From Geomonas silvestris (lineage in GTDB: Bacteria > Desulfobacterota > Desulfuromonadia > Geobacterales > Geobacteraceae), in the NCBI RefSeq assembly GCF_014193515.1, contig NZ_BLXX01000003.1, positions 62,001-126,000 on the forward strand: 64,000 bases of DNA, in the 5' to 3' direction. Positions within the stretch are counted from its first letter, which is position 1, and the number at the start of each line of letters is the position of its first letter. Both the position numbers and the translations under genes were made by a program. The notes under the pieces were generated by a model. That model did not search any database. It was not told the DNA's origin and saw only the letters and a program-made list of their open reading frames with translations. Shown here piece by piece: positions 32,639-41,727 of this stretch.

Positions 32639-34252
32639 ATGCTGAAGAGGAACCTGGTCCTTGCTGCAGCTCTGGGCACTGGTGTGCTAACCGCACTGGC
32701 GCTCCCGACGCTCACCACCGCCGCAAAGACGAAACCGGCCCCGAAAGCGGTCAACGACGGACGCGCCAAGTGTTACGAGTGCCACGAGGAGGTGAAGGCG
32801 CTCAAGGAAGGGTCGAAACATGCCGCCCTCTCCTGCAAGACCTGCCATGACAAGCTCGACGAGCACCTGAAAGACTCCTCCAAGGCGCCGGTGACCCGTC
32901 TGGACCACGCGGTCTGCGGCACCTGCCACAAGAGCCAGTACGACAGCTTCTTCGAAGTGCACTACGATCCGAACGGCGCCCGCAAGGAGAAGGGCGTTCC
33001 GGGCGGGCGTTCCCCGATGCAGGACAAGCTTCTGGCCGGCCACGGCTTCACCTTCGAGCACACCGAGCCGCGCGGCCACGCCCACATGGTTGTCGACCAG
33101 TTCGCCTCCGACCGTTTCCAGGGCGGCCGCTACCAGTTCAAGGGCGGCTGGGCAAACTACGACAAGGTCGGCAAGACCTGGGACATCCTGGAAGACAAGG
33201 GTCCGAACACCAAGATCCCCGAGTCCGCGATGGCCGGCAACCCGACCTGCATGCAGTGCAAGACCTCGGACCTCACCCTCAAGTGGAAGTTCCTGGGTGA
33301 CAAGGGTGGCAAGTTCGACCGCACCTCCAACGTGAACGACGTGGCGAAGGCCGTCGACAATCCTCTCGGCTGCATCACCTGCCACGACCCGCACGGCACC
33401 CAGCCCCGCGTGATCAGGGACGCCCTGATCCAGGCTGTTCAGAGCAACACCAGCGGCAACATCTTCTCCAAGGGTGGCAAGACCGACCTGAAGGTCGTCG
33501 ACTTCCGCGGTTTCCGCAAGATCGGCGTGATGGAGAAGACCGACTCCCGCATGATGTGCGCCCAGTGCCACGTGGAGTACAACTGCAACGCAGGCGGCCA
33601 GTGGAGCGACGGCAAACCGGTCAAGTACGACGACTCCCGCACCAACCATTTCCCGCTGAAAAACGCCAAGGAGATCCTGGCGCACTACAAGAAGCTCGAC
33701 TTCTACGACTTCAAGCACGCGATTACCGGCGCGCGTCTGATCAAGCTCCAGCACCCGGAGAGCGAGACCTACGCGGGCAGCACCCACGACAAGGCCGGCG
33801 TCCAGTGCCACCAGTGCCACATGCCGACCAAGAAAGGCAAAGACGGCAAGAAGTTCTCCAGCCACTCCGTGATCCGTCCGGTGAACGACGTCCAGGCGGC
33901 CTGCCTCGGCTGCCACCCGAAGGACAGCGCGGCCAAGAAGAAGTACCAGATCGAGACCATCCGCAACTACACCAAGGGTAAGATGCGCAAGGCCGAGTAC
34001 TGGCTGGGGAACCTCATTGACACCTACGCCGCGGCGCAGCGCCAGGGTGTGCCCGAGACCGTGCTGGCACAGGCCCGCGAGAAGCACGAAGAGGCCCACG
34101 TCCTCTGGGAGTACTGGACCGCCGAGAACAGCGACGGCTTCCACAACCCGGCCCTCGCCCGCGACAGCCTGACCGCTTCCATCAGCGCCTCCAAGGCGGG
34201 CGTGAAGGTCCTGAACGACGCGATGCTGGTCAAGAAGGACGAGAAGAAGTAA
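32639..34252 (+). CDS. Octaheme c-type nitrite reductase (ONR, TvNiR-like)
   Basis: 537 residues with a signal peptide. Eight heme-binding motifs: CYECH 45, CKTCH 66, CGTCH 93, CMQCK 204, CITCH 245, CAQCH 307, CHQCH 390, CLGCH 422. The fourth, CxxCK, gives a lysine-ligated active-site heme, as in octaheme nitrite reductases; pentaheme NrfA has CxxCK first. Y314-N-C316 directly after the sixth motif matches the Tyr-x-Cys pair that forms a thioether crosslink in the Thioalkalivibrio enzyme, and H372 in KLQHPESET fits the catalytic His. It would reduce nitrite (also hydroxylamine, sulfite) to ammonia in the periplasm. No dedicated electron-donor gene is adjacent. Confidence 0.88.
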   Translation: MLKRNLVLAAALGTGVLTALALPTLTTAAKTKPAPKAVNDGRAKCYECHEEVKALKEGSKHAALSCKTCHDKLDEHLKDSSKAPVTRLDHAVCGTCHKSQYDSFFEVHYDPNGARKEKGVPGGRSPMQDKLLAGHGFTFEHTEPRGHAHMVVDQFASDRFQGGRYQFKGGWANYDKVGKTWDILEDKGPNTKIPESAMAGNPTCMQCKTSDLTLKWKFLGDKGGKFDRTSNVNDVAKAVDNPLGCITCHDPHGTQPRVIRDALIQAVQSNTSGNIFSKGGKTDLKVVDFRGFRKIGVMEKTDSRMMCAQCHVEYNCNAGGQWSDGKPVKYDDSRTNHFPLKNAKEILAHYKKLDFYDFKHAITGARLIKLQHPESETYAGSTHDKAGVQCHQCHMPTKKGKDGKKFSSHSVIRPVNDVQAACLGCHPKDSAAKKKYQIETIRNYTKGKMRKAEYWLGNLIDTYAAAQRQGVPETVLAQAREKHEEAHVLWEYWTAENSDGFHNPALARDSLTASISASKAGVKVLNDAMLVKKDEKK

Positions 34253-34269
34253 CCAGGGGAACATCCAGA

Positions 34270-34307
34270 AAAGCGCCCCGGCCGGTATCGGTCGGGGCGC
34301 TTTTTTT
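34270..34307 (+). terminator. Intrinsic terminator of the octaheme reductase gene
   Basis: AGCGCCCC pairs with GGGGCGCT around a 14-nt loop that can pair further, followed by seven Ts, 18 bp after the stop codon. Confidence 0.92.
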
Positions 34308-34418
34308 GTGGCTGCGGGAGCTGAGGGTTACAGGGGCCCCGCGCGCATACTGCGGCTTGGTTCAGGTGGGGAAGATCGACTCGGCAGGCTCGAAGCGTGG
34401 GTCATGCTCCCGGGAAAG

Positions 34419-36914
34419 CTACCCCAGTGGCCCGAAGAACGCGGCCATCTGGCGGCAGAGTTCCTCTTCGGGCTCTTTTTTCACCTGCACGCCGTGCAGC
34501 GCGGTCAGGAAGATCTTCCCGTAGTTCTTGGTGAGCACGCGGGAGTCCAGGATGAGCACCGCACCGCGGTCCTCCTTGCTCCGGATCAGCCTGCCGAACC
34601 CCTGCTTGAACTTGATCACCGCCTGCGGCACGGTGTAGCTCATGAAGGGATCACCCCCCTTGGCGGCGATATGCTCGTTGCGCGCCTCGAGGATCGGCTC
34701 GGTTGGGACCCGGAAGGGGAGCCGGGTGATCACCACCAGCTCGAGCCCCTTCCCCTGCACGTCGACCCCCTCCCAGAAGGAGTCGGTGCCGAAGAGCACC
34801 GGGTTGGGTGCCGTGCGGAAGCGGGACAAGAGGAGGTGCCGGTTCGTTTCGCCCTGGCGCATGGCGGTGAGCCCCGCGGCCTTGAGCGGCTCGGCGAGGC
34901 GGTTCGCCACCCGCGTCAAAAGGTCGTACGAGGTGAAGAGCACGAAGGCGCGCCCCTGGGAGATCTTCAGCGCCTGCAACAGGTGGCTGCAGAGTCTCGC
35001 CTCGAACTGCGGCGAGGCCGGCTCGGGCATGTCGGAGGGGGCGCCGACGAAGGCCTGGTGGGCGTAGTCGAAGGGGGAGGGGAGCAACAGCTCGCTCACC
35101 CGCTCCTTGGGGAGCATGGCGATCCCGGTGCGGCGCTTCAAAAAGTCGAACTTCTCGCCGACAGCCAGGGTCGCCGAGGTGAGCACGATGGTCTTGAAGC
35201 GGTCCAGGATGACCTTCTTGATCGATTCGGCCACCTCGAGCGGCGAGGAGCAGAGCTTCACCAGCGGCCCTTTCCTAAGCTCGAACCAGTGGCAGTAATC
35301 CTCCTGCTGGCTGGTGAAGAAGTGCAGCGCCTCGACGGCGGTCTCGATGCGCCCCTTGGCGCCCCGCAGGTCGGTGAGCGGGCCGGCGAGCTTCTCCAGC
35401 ACCTTGTCCGAGAGCTTTTCACACGACTTCAAAAAGGTCTGCATCAAGAGCGCGTAGTCCGAGAGCTCCTTGCACATGGTCTCGATCTCTGCGGCTACCT
35501 TCTTCCAAAGCGGCGAGCCGTGGACCTCCGGCGTTACCCGCAGTTTCTGCTCGATCCCCACGTGTTTCAGCCTTTCCACCAGCGCGTCGCCGATGGCGTC
35601 CATGCCGCGGGCCACCGCGTCGTTGATGGCCACCCGCTTCGGGATCAGTCTCCCCTCGAGGACCTCGGCGATCTCCAGGTAGAGGTCGTCCTGCGCCTCG
35701 GGGACCGCGGAGGAGAGCTGGGTGGAAAGCTGCGGCAGGATGCCGCGGTGCGCCTTGCGGGGGTGCTGCAGCTTGCCCAGAAGCTTCATGAGCCCCAGGC
35801 GGGAGACCTGGCTGGAGAGGAAGTTGGTGGCGACGTCCTCCAGGTGATGCCCCTCGTCAAAAACCAGACGCGTGAAGGGGGGGAGGATGGCGGTGGCGTC
35901 GTAGCCGGTCTCCTGGCGCACGGCCAAGTCGGCAAGCAACAGCGCGTGATTCACCACCAGGACGTCGGCGCCGGCGGCCTCGCGGCGGGCCTTGTAGAAG
36001 AAACAGCGGGTGTAGAAGGGGCACTTGACCCGGCCGCACTGGTCCGACTCGCAGGCGAGCTCCTCCCAGACCTCGTCCTTGGGGATGAAAGAGAGGTCGC
36101 TGCGGCAGCCGTCTTCGGTCTGCTTGCTCCAAAGGGCGATGGCGTCCAGTTCTTCGGCAGTCTCGTCCTTGAAGAGGGAGGCGTCGGCGGCGTTGGTCTG
36201 CAGCTTGCGCAGACAGAGGTAGTTGCCGCGCCCCTTGACCAGCACCGCGCGGAACTCGATATCCAGGTGCTCTTGCAGGAAGGGGATGTCCTTCTGGATC
36301 AGCTGTTCCTGGAGGTTGATGGTGTTGGTGGAGACGACTACGCGTTCCTTGTTGCGCACCGACCAGAGGACCGCCGGCAAAAGGTAGGCGAGCGATTTTC
36401 CGGTGCCGGTGCCGGCCTCGACGACGGCGACCTTCTCGTCGTTGAAGGCCTCGGCGAGGGTGAGCGCCATGCGGGTCTGTTCGGGGCGGTGCTCGTAGCC
36501 GGAAAGTGCCTGGGCCAGCACCCCGTCCGGGGCGTAGAAGCGCTCCACCTCGGGGAAGGCCAGGCGTTCCACCACCTTGCGCGCGAAGGCGGATACCGCC
36601 TGGTAGCAGCGTTCCGCCTTGTTGTCGATGATGTAGAAGCCGACCCCCTGGTTGCCCATGAGCGAGGCGATTTCGATGTCCGCTTGCGAGGGGGTCAAGT
36701 GACCGGAGGGGTGGTTGTGGATCACTACGTCGCCGAAAGAGGCGGCGATCATGATGGCGGCGACGGCGTCGCGGTTGCCGCGGGCCAGCGGTTCGACGTC
36801 CACCACCAAGAGGGCGTCGTCGGTGCGTCCCAGGAAGAAAACCTCGTTGCCGCCGGCATCGGCGATTGCTGCGCGGAGCTGCTGAATTGCGTGGTCAGAA
36901 AAAGAGTTAAGCAT
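34419..36914 (-). CDS. DinG/XPD-type helicase fused to an N-terminal RadC-like JAMM domain
   Basis: 831 residues from the ATG at 36914 (GAGGG upstream). Residues 1-115 are a JAB/MPN domain with an intact JAMM set: E24, H66-x-H68, S76 and D79 in HNHPSGHLTPSQAD, closest to RadC. The rest is a DinG family SF2 helicase: Walker A EAGTGTGKSLAY, STNTINLQEQL, four Cys for an Fe-S cluster (NYLC, ACESDQC, KCPF, TRCFF), DEGH box, and the C-terminal motifs SFWEGVD and QGFGRLIRS. DinG resolves R-loops and other structures. The fused domain would add a metalloprotease or nuclease-like activity. Confidence 0.92.
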   Translation of the reverse strand: MLNSFSDHAIQQLRAAIADAGGNEVFFLGRTDDALLVVDVEPLARGNRDAVAAIMIAASFGDVVIHNHPSGHLTPSQADIEIASLMGNQGVGFYIIDNKAERCYQAVSAFARKVVERLAFPEVERFYAPDGVLAQALSGYEHRPEQTRMALTLAEAFNDEKVAVVEAGTGTGKSLAYLLPAVLWSVRNKERVVVSTNTINLQEQLIQKDIPFLQEHLDIEFRAVLVKGRGNYLCLRKLQTNAADASLFKDETAEELDAIALWSKQTEDGCRSDLSFIPKDEVWEELACESDQCGRVKCPFYTRCFFYKARREAAGADVLVVNHALLLADLAVRQETGYDATAILPPFTRLVFDEGHHLEDVATNFLSSQVSRLGLMKLLGKLQHPRKAHRGILPQLSTQLSSAVPEAQDDLYLEIAEVLEGRLIPKRVAINDAVARGMDAIGDALVERLKHVGIEQKLRVTPEVHGSPLWKKVAAEIETMCKELSDYALLMQTFLKSCEKLSDKVLEKLAGPLTDLRGAKGRIETAVEALHFFTSQQEDYCHWFELRKGPLVKLCSSPLEVAESIKKVILDRFKTIVLTSATLAVGEKFDFLKRRTGIAMLPKERVSELLLPSPFDYAHQAFVGAPSDMPEPASPQFEARLCSHLLQALKISQGRAFVLFTSYDLLTRVANRLAEPLKAAGLTAMRQGETNRHLLLSRFRTAPNPVLFGTDSFWEGVDVQGKGLELVVITRLPFRVPTEPILEARNEHIAAKGGDPFMSYTVPQAVIKFKQGFGRLIRSKEDRGAVLILDSRVLTKNYGKIFLTALHGVQVKKEPEEELCRQMAAFFGPLG

Positions 36915-36979
36915 GACGCCCTCGAAGATACAGGCTTTGCCGGGGGGAGGCAATAGAAAAGGGGCTGGGGGACCCGCGC

Positions 36980-37020
36980 CTGATGGGACTGATCCGCCCC
37001 ATCGGACTGATCGGACGGGG
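36980..37020. repeat. Short GGACTGATC-type repeat
   Basis: Contains GGGACTGATC and CGGACTGATCGGACGG, related to strings at 20903-20933 and 47905-47926. It lies in the divergent gap between the helicase and the radical SAM gene. Confidence 0.4.
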
Positions 37021-37079
37021 TGCCCCTATCGCCTTTGGCGCCGGACTGTGCTACTGTGCGCCCGGGGGATTACACGACA

Positions 37080-38003
37080 ATGCAGCGCTACAACAGTTTT
37101 TCCGAAGAGCTGAAGCGGGTCTTCGGCTGCAAGGTGCAGCGGCTTTCGGTCGATGCCGGGTTCACCTGCCCGAACCGCGACGGCAGTGTGGGGACCGGCG
37201 GCTGCATTTTCTGCGGCGGCCGGGGCTCGGGGTCCTACGGCATCCTCGAGGAGGCCTCGGTGGCCGCCCAGATGGAACACTCCAAGGAGGTCATGGTCCG
37301 CAAGTACAAGGCCACGCGCTTTATCGCCTACTTCCAGTCCTTCTCAAACACCTACGCGCCGGTGGAAAAGCTGAGGCAGCTCTACGACGAGGCGCTTTCG
37401 GTGCCGGACGTGGTGGGGCTCATCGTCGGCACCCGCCCCGACTGCCTCCCGGAGGAGACGCTGGACCTCTTGCAGGAGTACGCCGAGCGCTCCTATTTCT
37501 GGCTCGAGCTCGGGCTGCAGTCGCACCTGGATCGGACCCTTGCCGCCATCGGGCGCGGCCACGACCTGGACTCCTTCAACCGGGCGCTCGAGGGGTGTCA
37601 AAAGCGCGGCATCCGGGTCTGTGCGCACGTCATTTTGGGGTTGCCCGGCGAGAGTCGGGAGGAGATGCTGGCGGGTGCGGAGTTTTTGAATACTGCCAAG
37701 GTGGACGGGGTGAAACTGCACCTGTTGCACGTGATGCGCGGCACCCGGTTGGCGGAAGAGTACCAGGCGGGGAGGGTGCCCATGCTGGACCGCGACGGTT
37801 ACGTGGGGCTGGTCTGCGACTTCCTGGAGCGCCTCGACCCGAACATCGTGGTGCACCGGCTGACCGGCGACGGCAACCGGGCGGACCTGATAGCGCCCCA
37901 GTGGTCGCTTAAGAAGTTCGAGGTGCTTAACTGCATCGACCACGAACTGGAGCGGCGGGGGAGCAGGCAGGGCCAAAAACAGGTTCTAGGTTCTACGTTC
38001 TAG
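37080..38003 (+). CDS. YhcC-type radical SAM protein (TIGR01212 family)
   Basis: 307 residues from the ATG at 37080 (GGGGGA upstream). The N-terminus MQRYNSFSEELKRVFGCKVQRLSVDAG is characteristic of the family. The radical SAM cysteines are in CPNRDGSVGTGGCIFC, with the long gap between the first Cys and the CxxC pair typical of TIGR01212. A TIM-barrel core follows (LELGLQSHLD, AHVILGLPGE). The reaction is not known. The last residues (VLGSTF) and the stop are supplied by a heptamer repeat that begins at 37981, so the native C-terminus may have been replaced. Confidence 0.88.
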   Translation: MQRYNSFSEELKRVFGCKVQRLSVDAGFTCPNRDGSVGTGGCIFCGGRGSGSYGILEEASVAAQMEHSKEVMVRKYKATRFIAYFQSFSNTYAPVEKLRQLYDEALSVPDVVGLIVGTRPDCLPEETLDLLQEYAERSYFWLELGLQSHLDRTLAAIGRGHDLDSFNRALEGCQKRGIRVCAHVILGLPGESREEMLAGAEFLNTAKVDGVKLHLLHVMRGTRLAEEYQAGRVPMLDRDGYVGLVCDFLERLDPNIVVHRLTGDGNRADLIAPQWSLKKFEVLNCIDHELERRGSRQGQKQVLGSTF

Positions 38004-38100
38004 GTTCTACGTTAAACCGAAACGTGGTGCTTCAAACTCTTCGACCATGACGACCACTTGGCGCGCCGTTAACTTAGAACGTAGAACATAGAACGTAGCA
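37981..38100. repeat. Heptamer inverted repeat, family A copy 3
   Basis: The left arm 37981-38015 overlaps the end of the radical SAM gene. The right arm is 38071-38100. The spacer is about 55 bp. The right arm is nearly identical to that of copy 1. It lies between convergent genes. Confidence 0.8.
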
Positions 38101-38106
38101 CCGCAG

Positions 38107-39342
38107 TTAAAACGGGTACCCCAGCCCGACGAACACCGCCGGACCTTCCTTGCCAATGCCCACGTCGATGCGGCCGATGATGTTCGGACTCACCACGGCC
38201 CTGAACCCGATCCCCGGGTTGAACTCGAAACTACTGGTATCGCCCTCGTCCAGGGACTTCATCACGCTCCCCAGGTCGATGAAGGGAGCGAGCTCCCAGT
38301 CGGCCCGCACCCCGAACACCTCCCAACGAAACAGCCTGATGCGCTCCTCAAGGTTGCACAACAAGTAGCTGTTGTCGATGAACCGGTTCCGGCCGTAGCC
38401 GCGCAGGGTGCTCTCGCCACCCAGGATACTGCGCTCCAGGAACGGGACGTCATTTCCCAGGGTCTGGTTGTAGCCGATCCTGCCTACCGTGATGAAGCGC
38501 GCGTCCAGCAGCGGGTAGTACCCTTTGAGCTCCGCCTCGTAGTGCCGGTAGTTCGCACTGCTGCCAAAGGCGGTCAGGCTCGACTCGATACTGGCCTTCG
38601 CCCTGATCCCGGTGGTCGGGATCACCTGGTTGTCCATGGTGCTGTACACCAGGGCGAGCTGCTGGGCGTGCGCCGCGAAACCGTCGGCTCCCGGGATGTT
38701 CGCAAAACGCGGTACGTCGCGCAGAAAGGGGAGTTTCTTCACGGCGCCGGTACCGATCTCGACATCTTTGTAACGCTCGCCAAAGACCAGCTGGGTGTTG
38801 GGGAGGATCGGATAACCGGCCGAGGCGGTGAAGCCGATCTCCTGGTCGGTGTAGTTGGACTCGTCCTTCGAAGCGCTGCGCGACTGGAAGCCGAAGAAGC
38901 GCGCCGAACCGTCCCGGAAACCGAAGACGAAGAGGTTCAATTCCAGCTTGCGGTCGAACAGGTCCTGGTCGCGCAGCTTGATCTCGTAGTCCTCGTTGAT
39001 GCGCCCGGACTTGGCGAGGTTCACCTCGACGCTGCGCAACGGCGAAGGGTAAAAGGCCCCGTAGAGGGTTCCGGTCACCCCGAAATTCTCGTTGTAGTTG
39101 ACCTGCGGCGCGAAAAGCGTCGTGACCTCGTCTTTCTGGTTATGCAATAAGAAGGCGGTGAGCCCGCCGTAGGTGATCCCCTCGTTGGGGCTGGAGGCGA
39201 TCACCGGGAGCGGAATGGTCACGACTTTGACGGTCTCCTGATCCGTGCGGACCAAGGGAAGGTTCGCCGCAGGGATGAAGCTGGTGCAGCCGGCAAGACA
39301 CGCCATCAGAAACAGTATGAGAAAGAAAATGCTGGTGCGCAT
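38107..39342 (-). CDS. Outer-membrane beta-barrel of the Omp85/surface-antigen type with a lipobox
   Basis: 411 residues. The N-terminus MRTSIFFLILFLMACLAGC is a lipoprotein signal with lipobox CLAGC. The body is a series of amphipathic beta-strands ending in FVGLGYPF, an outer-membrane barrel signature. GGESTLRGYGRNRF resembles the VRGY/F L6-loop motif of BamA/TamA proteins. No POTRA domain fits before the barrel. It could be a small transport or assembly pore. GGAGAACC precedes the ATG. Monocistronic, facing the flagellar block. Confidence 0.8.
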   Translation of the reverse strand: MRTSIFFLILFLMACLAGCTSFIPAANLPLVRTDQETVKVVTIPLPVIASSPNEGITYGGLTAFLLHNQKDEVTTLFAPQVNYNENFGVTGTLYGAFYPSPLRSVEVNLAKSGRINEDYEIKLRDQDLFDRKLELNLFVFGFRDGSARFFGFQSRSASKDESNYTDQEIGFTASAGYPILPNTQLVFGERYKDVEIGTGAVKKLPFLRDVPRFANIPGADGFAAHAQQLALVYSTMDNQVIPTTGIRAKASIESSLTAFGSSANYRHYEAELKGYYPLLDARFITVGRIGYNQTLGNDVPFLERSILGGESTLRGYGRNRFIDNSYLLCNLEERIRLFRWEVFGVRADWELAPFIDLGSVMKSLDEGDTSSFEFNPGIGFRAVVSPNIIGRIDVGIGKEGPAVFVGLGYPF

Positions 39343-39446
39343 GGTTCTCCATCCGATCTTAAAAATGGCAAAGATAACTACTCTCAGGCATTTTTACAAC
39401 CACAAAAAGCGCCTCCGGTCCGCTCCGGCGCCGCGCCGGCTTGCCG

Positions 39447-39460
39447 GTCAAAAACTTGAC
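39447..39460. promoter_or_regulatory. Inverted repeat, candidate enhancer for the flagellar sigma-54 promoter
   Basis: GTCAA-AAAC-TTGAC, a perfect 5-bp inverted repeat about 125 bp upstream of the sigma-54 element before flhA, the usual distance for an NtrC-family activator such as a FleQ/FgrR-type regulator. Only position and symmetry support it. Confidence 0.3.
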
Positions 39461-39581
39461 TGGCATCAGACAAAAATGACGTGACCCCCGCCGGATTTCC
39501 GCCTGTTCCCCCGCGTCCCTGAAGTCGCTCCCTGCGCGGTTTCACTGGCAAAATCATCGCCTTTGAAAAACCTGCCGACCG

Positions 39582-39598
39582 CTGGCATACCGGTTGCA
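39582..39598 (+). promoter_or_regulatory. Sigma-54 promoter of the flagellar block
   Basis: TGGCAT-ACCGG-TTGCA, a -24/-12 element with correct spacing, 48 bp before the flhA start. Transcription would begin near 39610. A GAGAAGGAACGG ribosome binding site follows. Confidence 0.8.
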
Positions 39599-39645
39599 CA
39601 ACTCCCTGCGCAAGTTATCCCACGCGGAGAGAAGGAACGGTACCT

Positions 39646-41727
39646 ATGGCCAGCAGCGCAGTGGAGACCCTCGAGGTCCCTACTCCCAGCAAGAACGCGG
39701 ACATCTACATGGCGCTTGCCCTGATAGGGATTCTTGCGCTGATGATCGTCCCCTTGCCGGCCATCCTGCTGGACATCTTCCTCGCCGCCAACATCACCAT
39801 CGCCCTGGTCATCCTGCTGGTCTGCCTCTACACGGTGCAGCCGCTCGATTTCTCGGTGTTCCCCTCGATCCTCCTGGTCACCACGCTGTTCCGCCTGGCG
39901 CTCAACATCGCCTCGACCCGCCTCATCCTTTTGCACGGCTCGGAAGGGGTGGAGGCCGCCGGCGGGGTCATCAAGGCCTTCGGCCAGTTCGTGGTGGGGG
40001 GCAACTACGTGGTGGGCGCGGTCATCTTCCTGATCCTGGTCATCATCAACTTCGTGGTCATCACCAAGGGGGCCGGCCGCGTCGCCGAGGTCGCCGCCCG
40101 CTTCACCCTGGACGCCATGCCGGGCAAGCAGATGGCCATCGACGCCGACCTCTCCAACGGGATCCTCACCGACAAGGAAGCCAAGGCCCGCCGCAAGAAG
40201 GTCTCCCGCGAGGCCGACTTCTACGGTTCCATGGACGGTGCCTCCAAGTTCGTACGCGGGGACGCGGTCGCCGGCATCATGATCGTTTTGGTGAACATCG
40301 TCGGCGGCTTCGTGATCGGCGTCTGGCAGAAGGGGATGCCGCTTGACCAGGCGCTCTCCAACTACACGCTTTTGACCATCGGGGAAGGGCTGGTAGCCCA
40401 GGTCCCGGCGCTCATCATCTCCACCGCGGCCGGCGTCATCGTGACCCGCTCCGCCGACGAGAACAACTTCGGACACGAGATCTCCGGTCAGCTCCTGAAC
40501 TACCCCAAGGCGTTCCTGGTCACTTCCGGGGTGCTCTTCGCCTTCGCCATCATCCCCGGCTTCCCGCACTTCGCCTTCCTGCTCCTCTCGGGCACCTCGT
40601 ACCTGGTGAGCAGAATGGCACGCGAGAAGGTGGAAGAGGTGGAGGATTCGGTGGCGCTTACCCAGGCAAGCGACGAGGACCAGGACAAGATCAGCACGAT
40701 CCGGCCGCTGGACATGCTGGAGCTGGAAGTGGGCTACGGCCTGGTCCCCATGGTGGACGCAAGCCAGCAGGGGGAGCTTCTGGACCGGATCCGTTCGATC
40801 CGCAAGCAGTTCGCCGACCGGATGGGCTTCATCGTCCCGCCGATCCACATCCACGACAACCTGCAGCTCAAACCCTACGAGTACAACATCCTCATCAACG
40901 GCGCCAAGGTGGGGGGGGGCGAACTCTCCGGCCAGTACCTCGCCATGGACTCCGGCGGGGCCGCCGGCCAACTGGAGGGGATCAAGACCACCGAGCCGGT
41001 ATTCGGGCTCCCTGCGGTCTGGATCAAGGGGAAGGACCGGGAGCAGGCGCAGGTTTCGGGGTACACCGTGGTGGACAACACCACCATCCTGGCCACCCAC
41101 ATCTCCGAGATCACCAAGAAGCACGGCCACGAGCTGGTGGGACGCCAGGAGCTGCAGCAGCTTCTCGACGGCGTCGCGGCGACGCTCCCCAAGGTGGTCG
41201 AGGAGCTGGTCCCCTCGCTGCTCTCCCTGGGTACCGTGCTGCGCGTCGTGAAGAACCTCCTGAAGGAAGGGGTCTCGATCCGCGACTTCCGCTCCATACT
41301 GGAGACCCTGGCCGATTACGGCGGGGTGACCAAGGACCCGGAGATGCTCACCGAGTTCGTGCGCCAAAGCCTCGGGCGCTACATCGTGGAACAGTACCAG
41401 CGCGAGGACGACACCCTCTGCGTCATCACCATGGACCGGGACGTCGAGGAGACCATCGTCGACGCGGTCCAGCTCTCCGAGCAGGGGAGCTTCCTGGCCA
41501 TCGAACCCAACACGGCGCAGGCGATCCTGGCCAGCATCCGGCGCCAGGCCGAGCGCTTCGACGGCGCGGGCGCGCTGCCGGTCCTGATGGCCTCGCCGAC
41601 CATCCGTCGACACGTGAAGAAACTCACCGAACGGTATATGCCGAACCTGGCGGTGATCTCCCACAACGAGATCCCCCCCAACATAAAAATCCAATCCTTA
41701 GGCGTGGTGGTGCTCAATGCTAGTTAA
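39646..41727 (+). CDS. flhA: FlhA, flagellar export gate protein
   Basis: 693 residues. About eight transmembrane helices fill the first 320 residues, including the conserved FHIPEP region variant (LVTTLFRLALNIASTRLILLHG, GAGRVAEVAARFTLDAMPGKQMAIDADL). The large cytoplasmic domain (about 345-693) forms the nonameric ring that docks export chaperones (GYGLVPMVD, RQQGELLDRI-like stretch). It is part of the proton-driven type III export apparatus. First gene after the sigma-54 promoter, and it overlaps flhF by 11 bp. Confidence 0.97.
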   Translation: MASSAVETLEVPTPSKNADIYMALALIGILALMIVPLPAILLDIFLAANITIALVILLVCLYTVQPLDFSVFPSILLVTTLFRLALNIASTRLILLHGSEGVEAAGGVIKAFGQFVVGGNYVVGAVIFLILVIINFVVITKGAGRVAEVAARFTLDAMPGKQMAIDADLSNGILTDKEAKARRKKVSREADFYGSMDGASKFVRGDAVAGIMIVLVNIVGGFVIGVWQKGMPLDQALSNYTLLTIGEGLVAQVPALIISTAAGVIVTRSADENNFGHEISGQLLNYPKAFLVTSGVLFAFAIIPGFPHFAFLLLSGTSYLVSRMAREKVEEVEDSVALTQASDEDQDKISTIRPLDMLELEVGYGLVPMVDASQQGELLDRIRSIRKQFADRMGFIVPPIHIHDNLQLKPYEYNILINGAKVGGGELSGQYLAMDSGGAAGQLEGIKTTEPVFGLPAVWIKGKDREQAQVSGYTVVDNTTILATHISEITKKHGHELVGRQELQQLLDGVAATLPKVVEELVPSLLSLGTVLRVVKNLLKEGVSIRDFRSILETLADYGGVTKDPEMLTEFVRQSLGRYIVEQYQREDDTLCVITMDRDVEETIVDAVQLSEQGSFLAIEPNTAQAILASIRRQAERFDGAGALPVLMASPTIRRHVKKLTERYMPNLAVISHNEIPPNIKIQSLGVVVLNAS

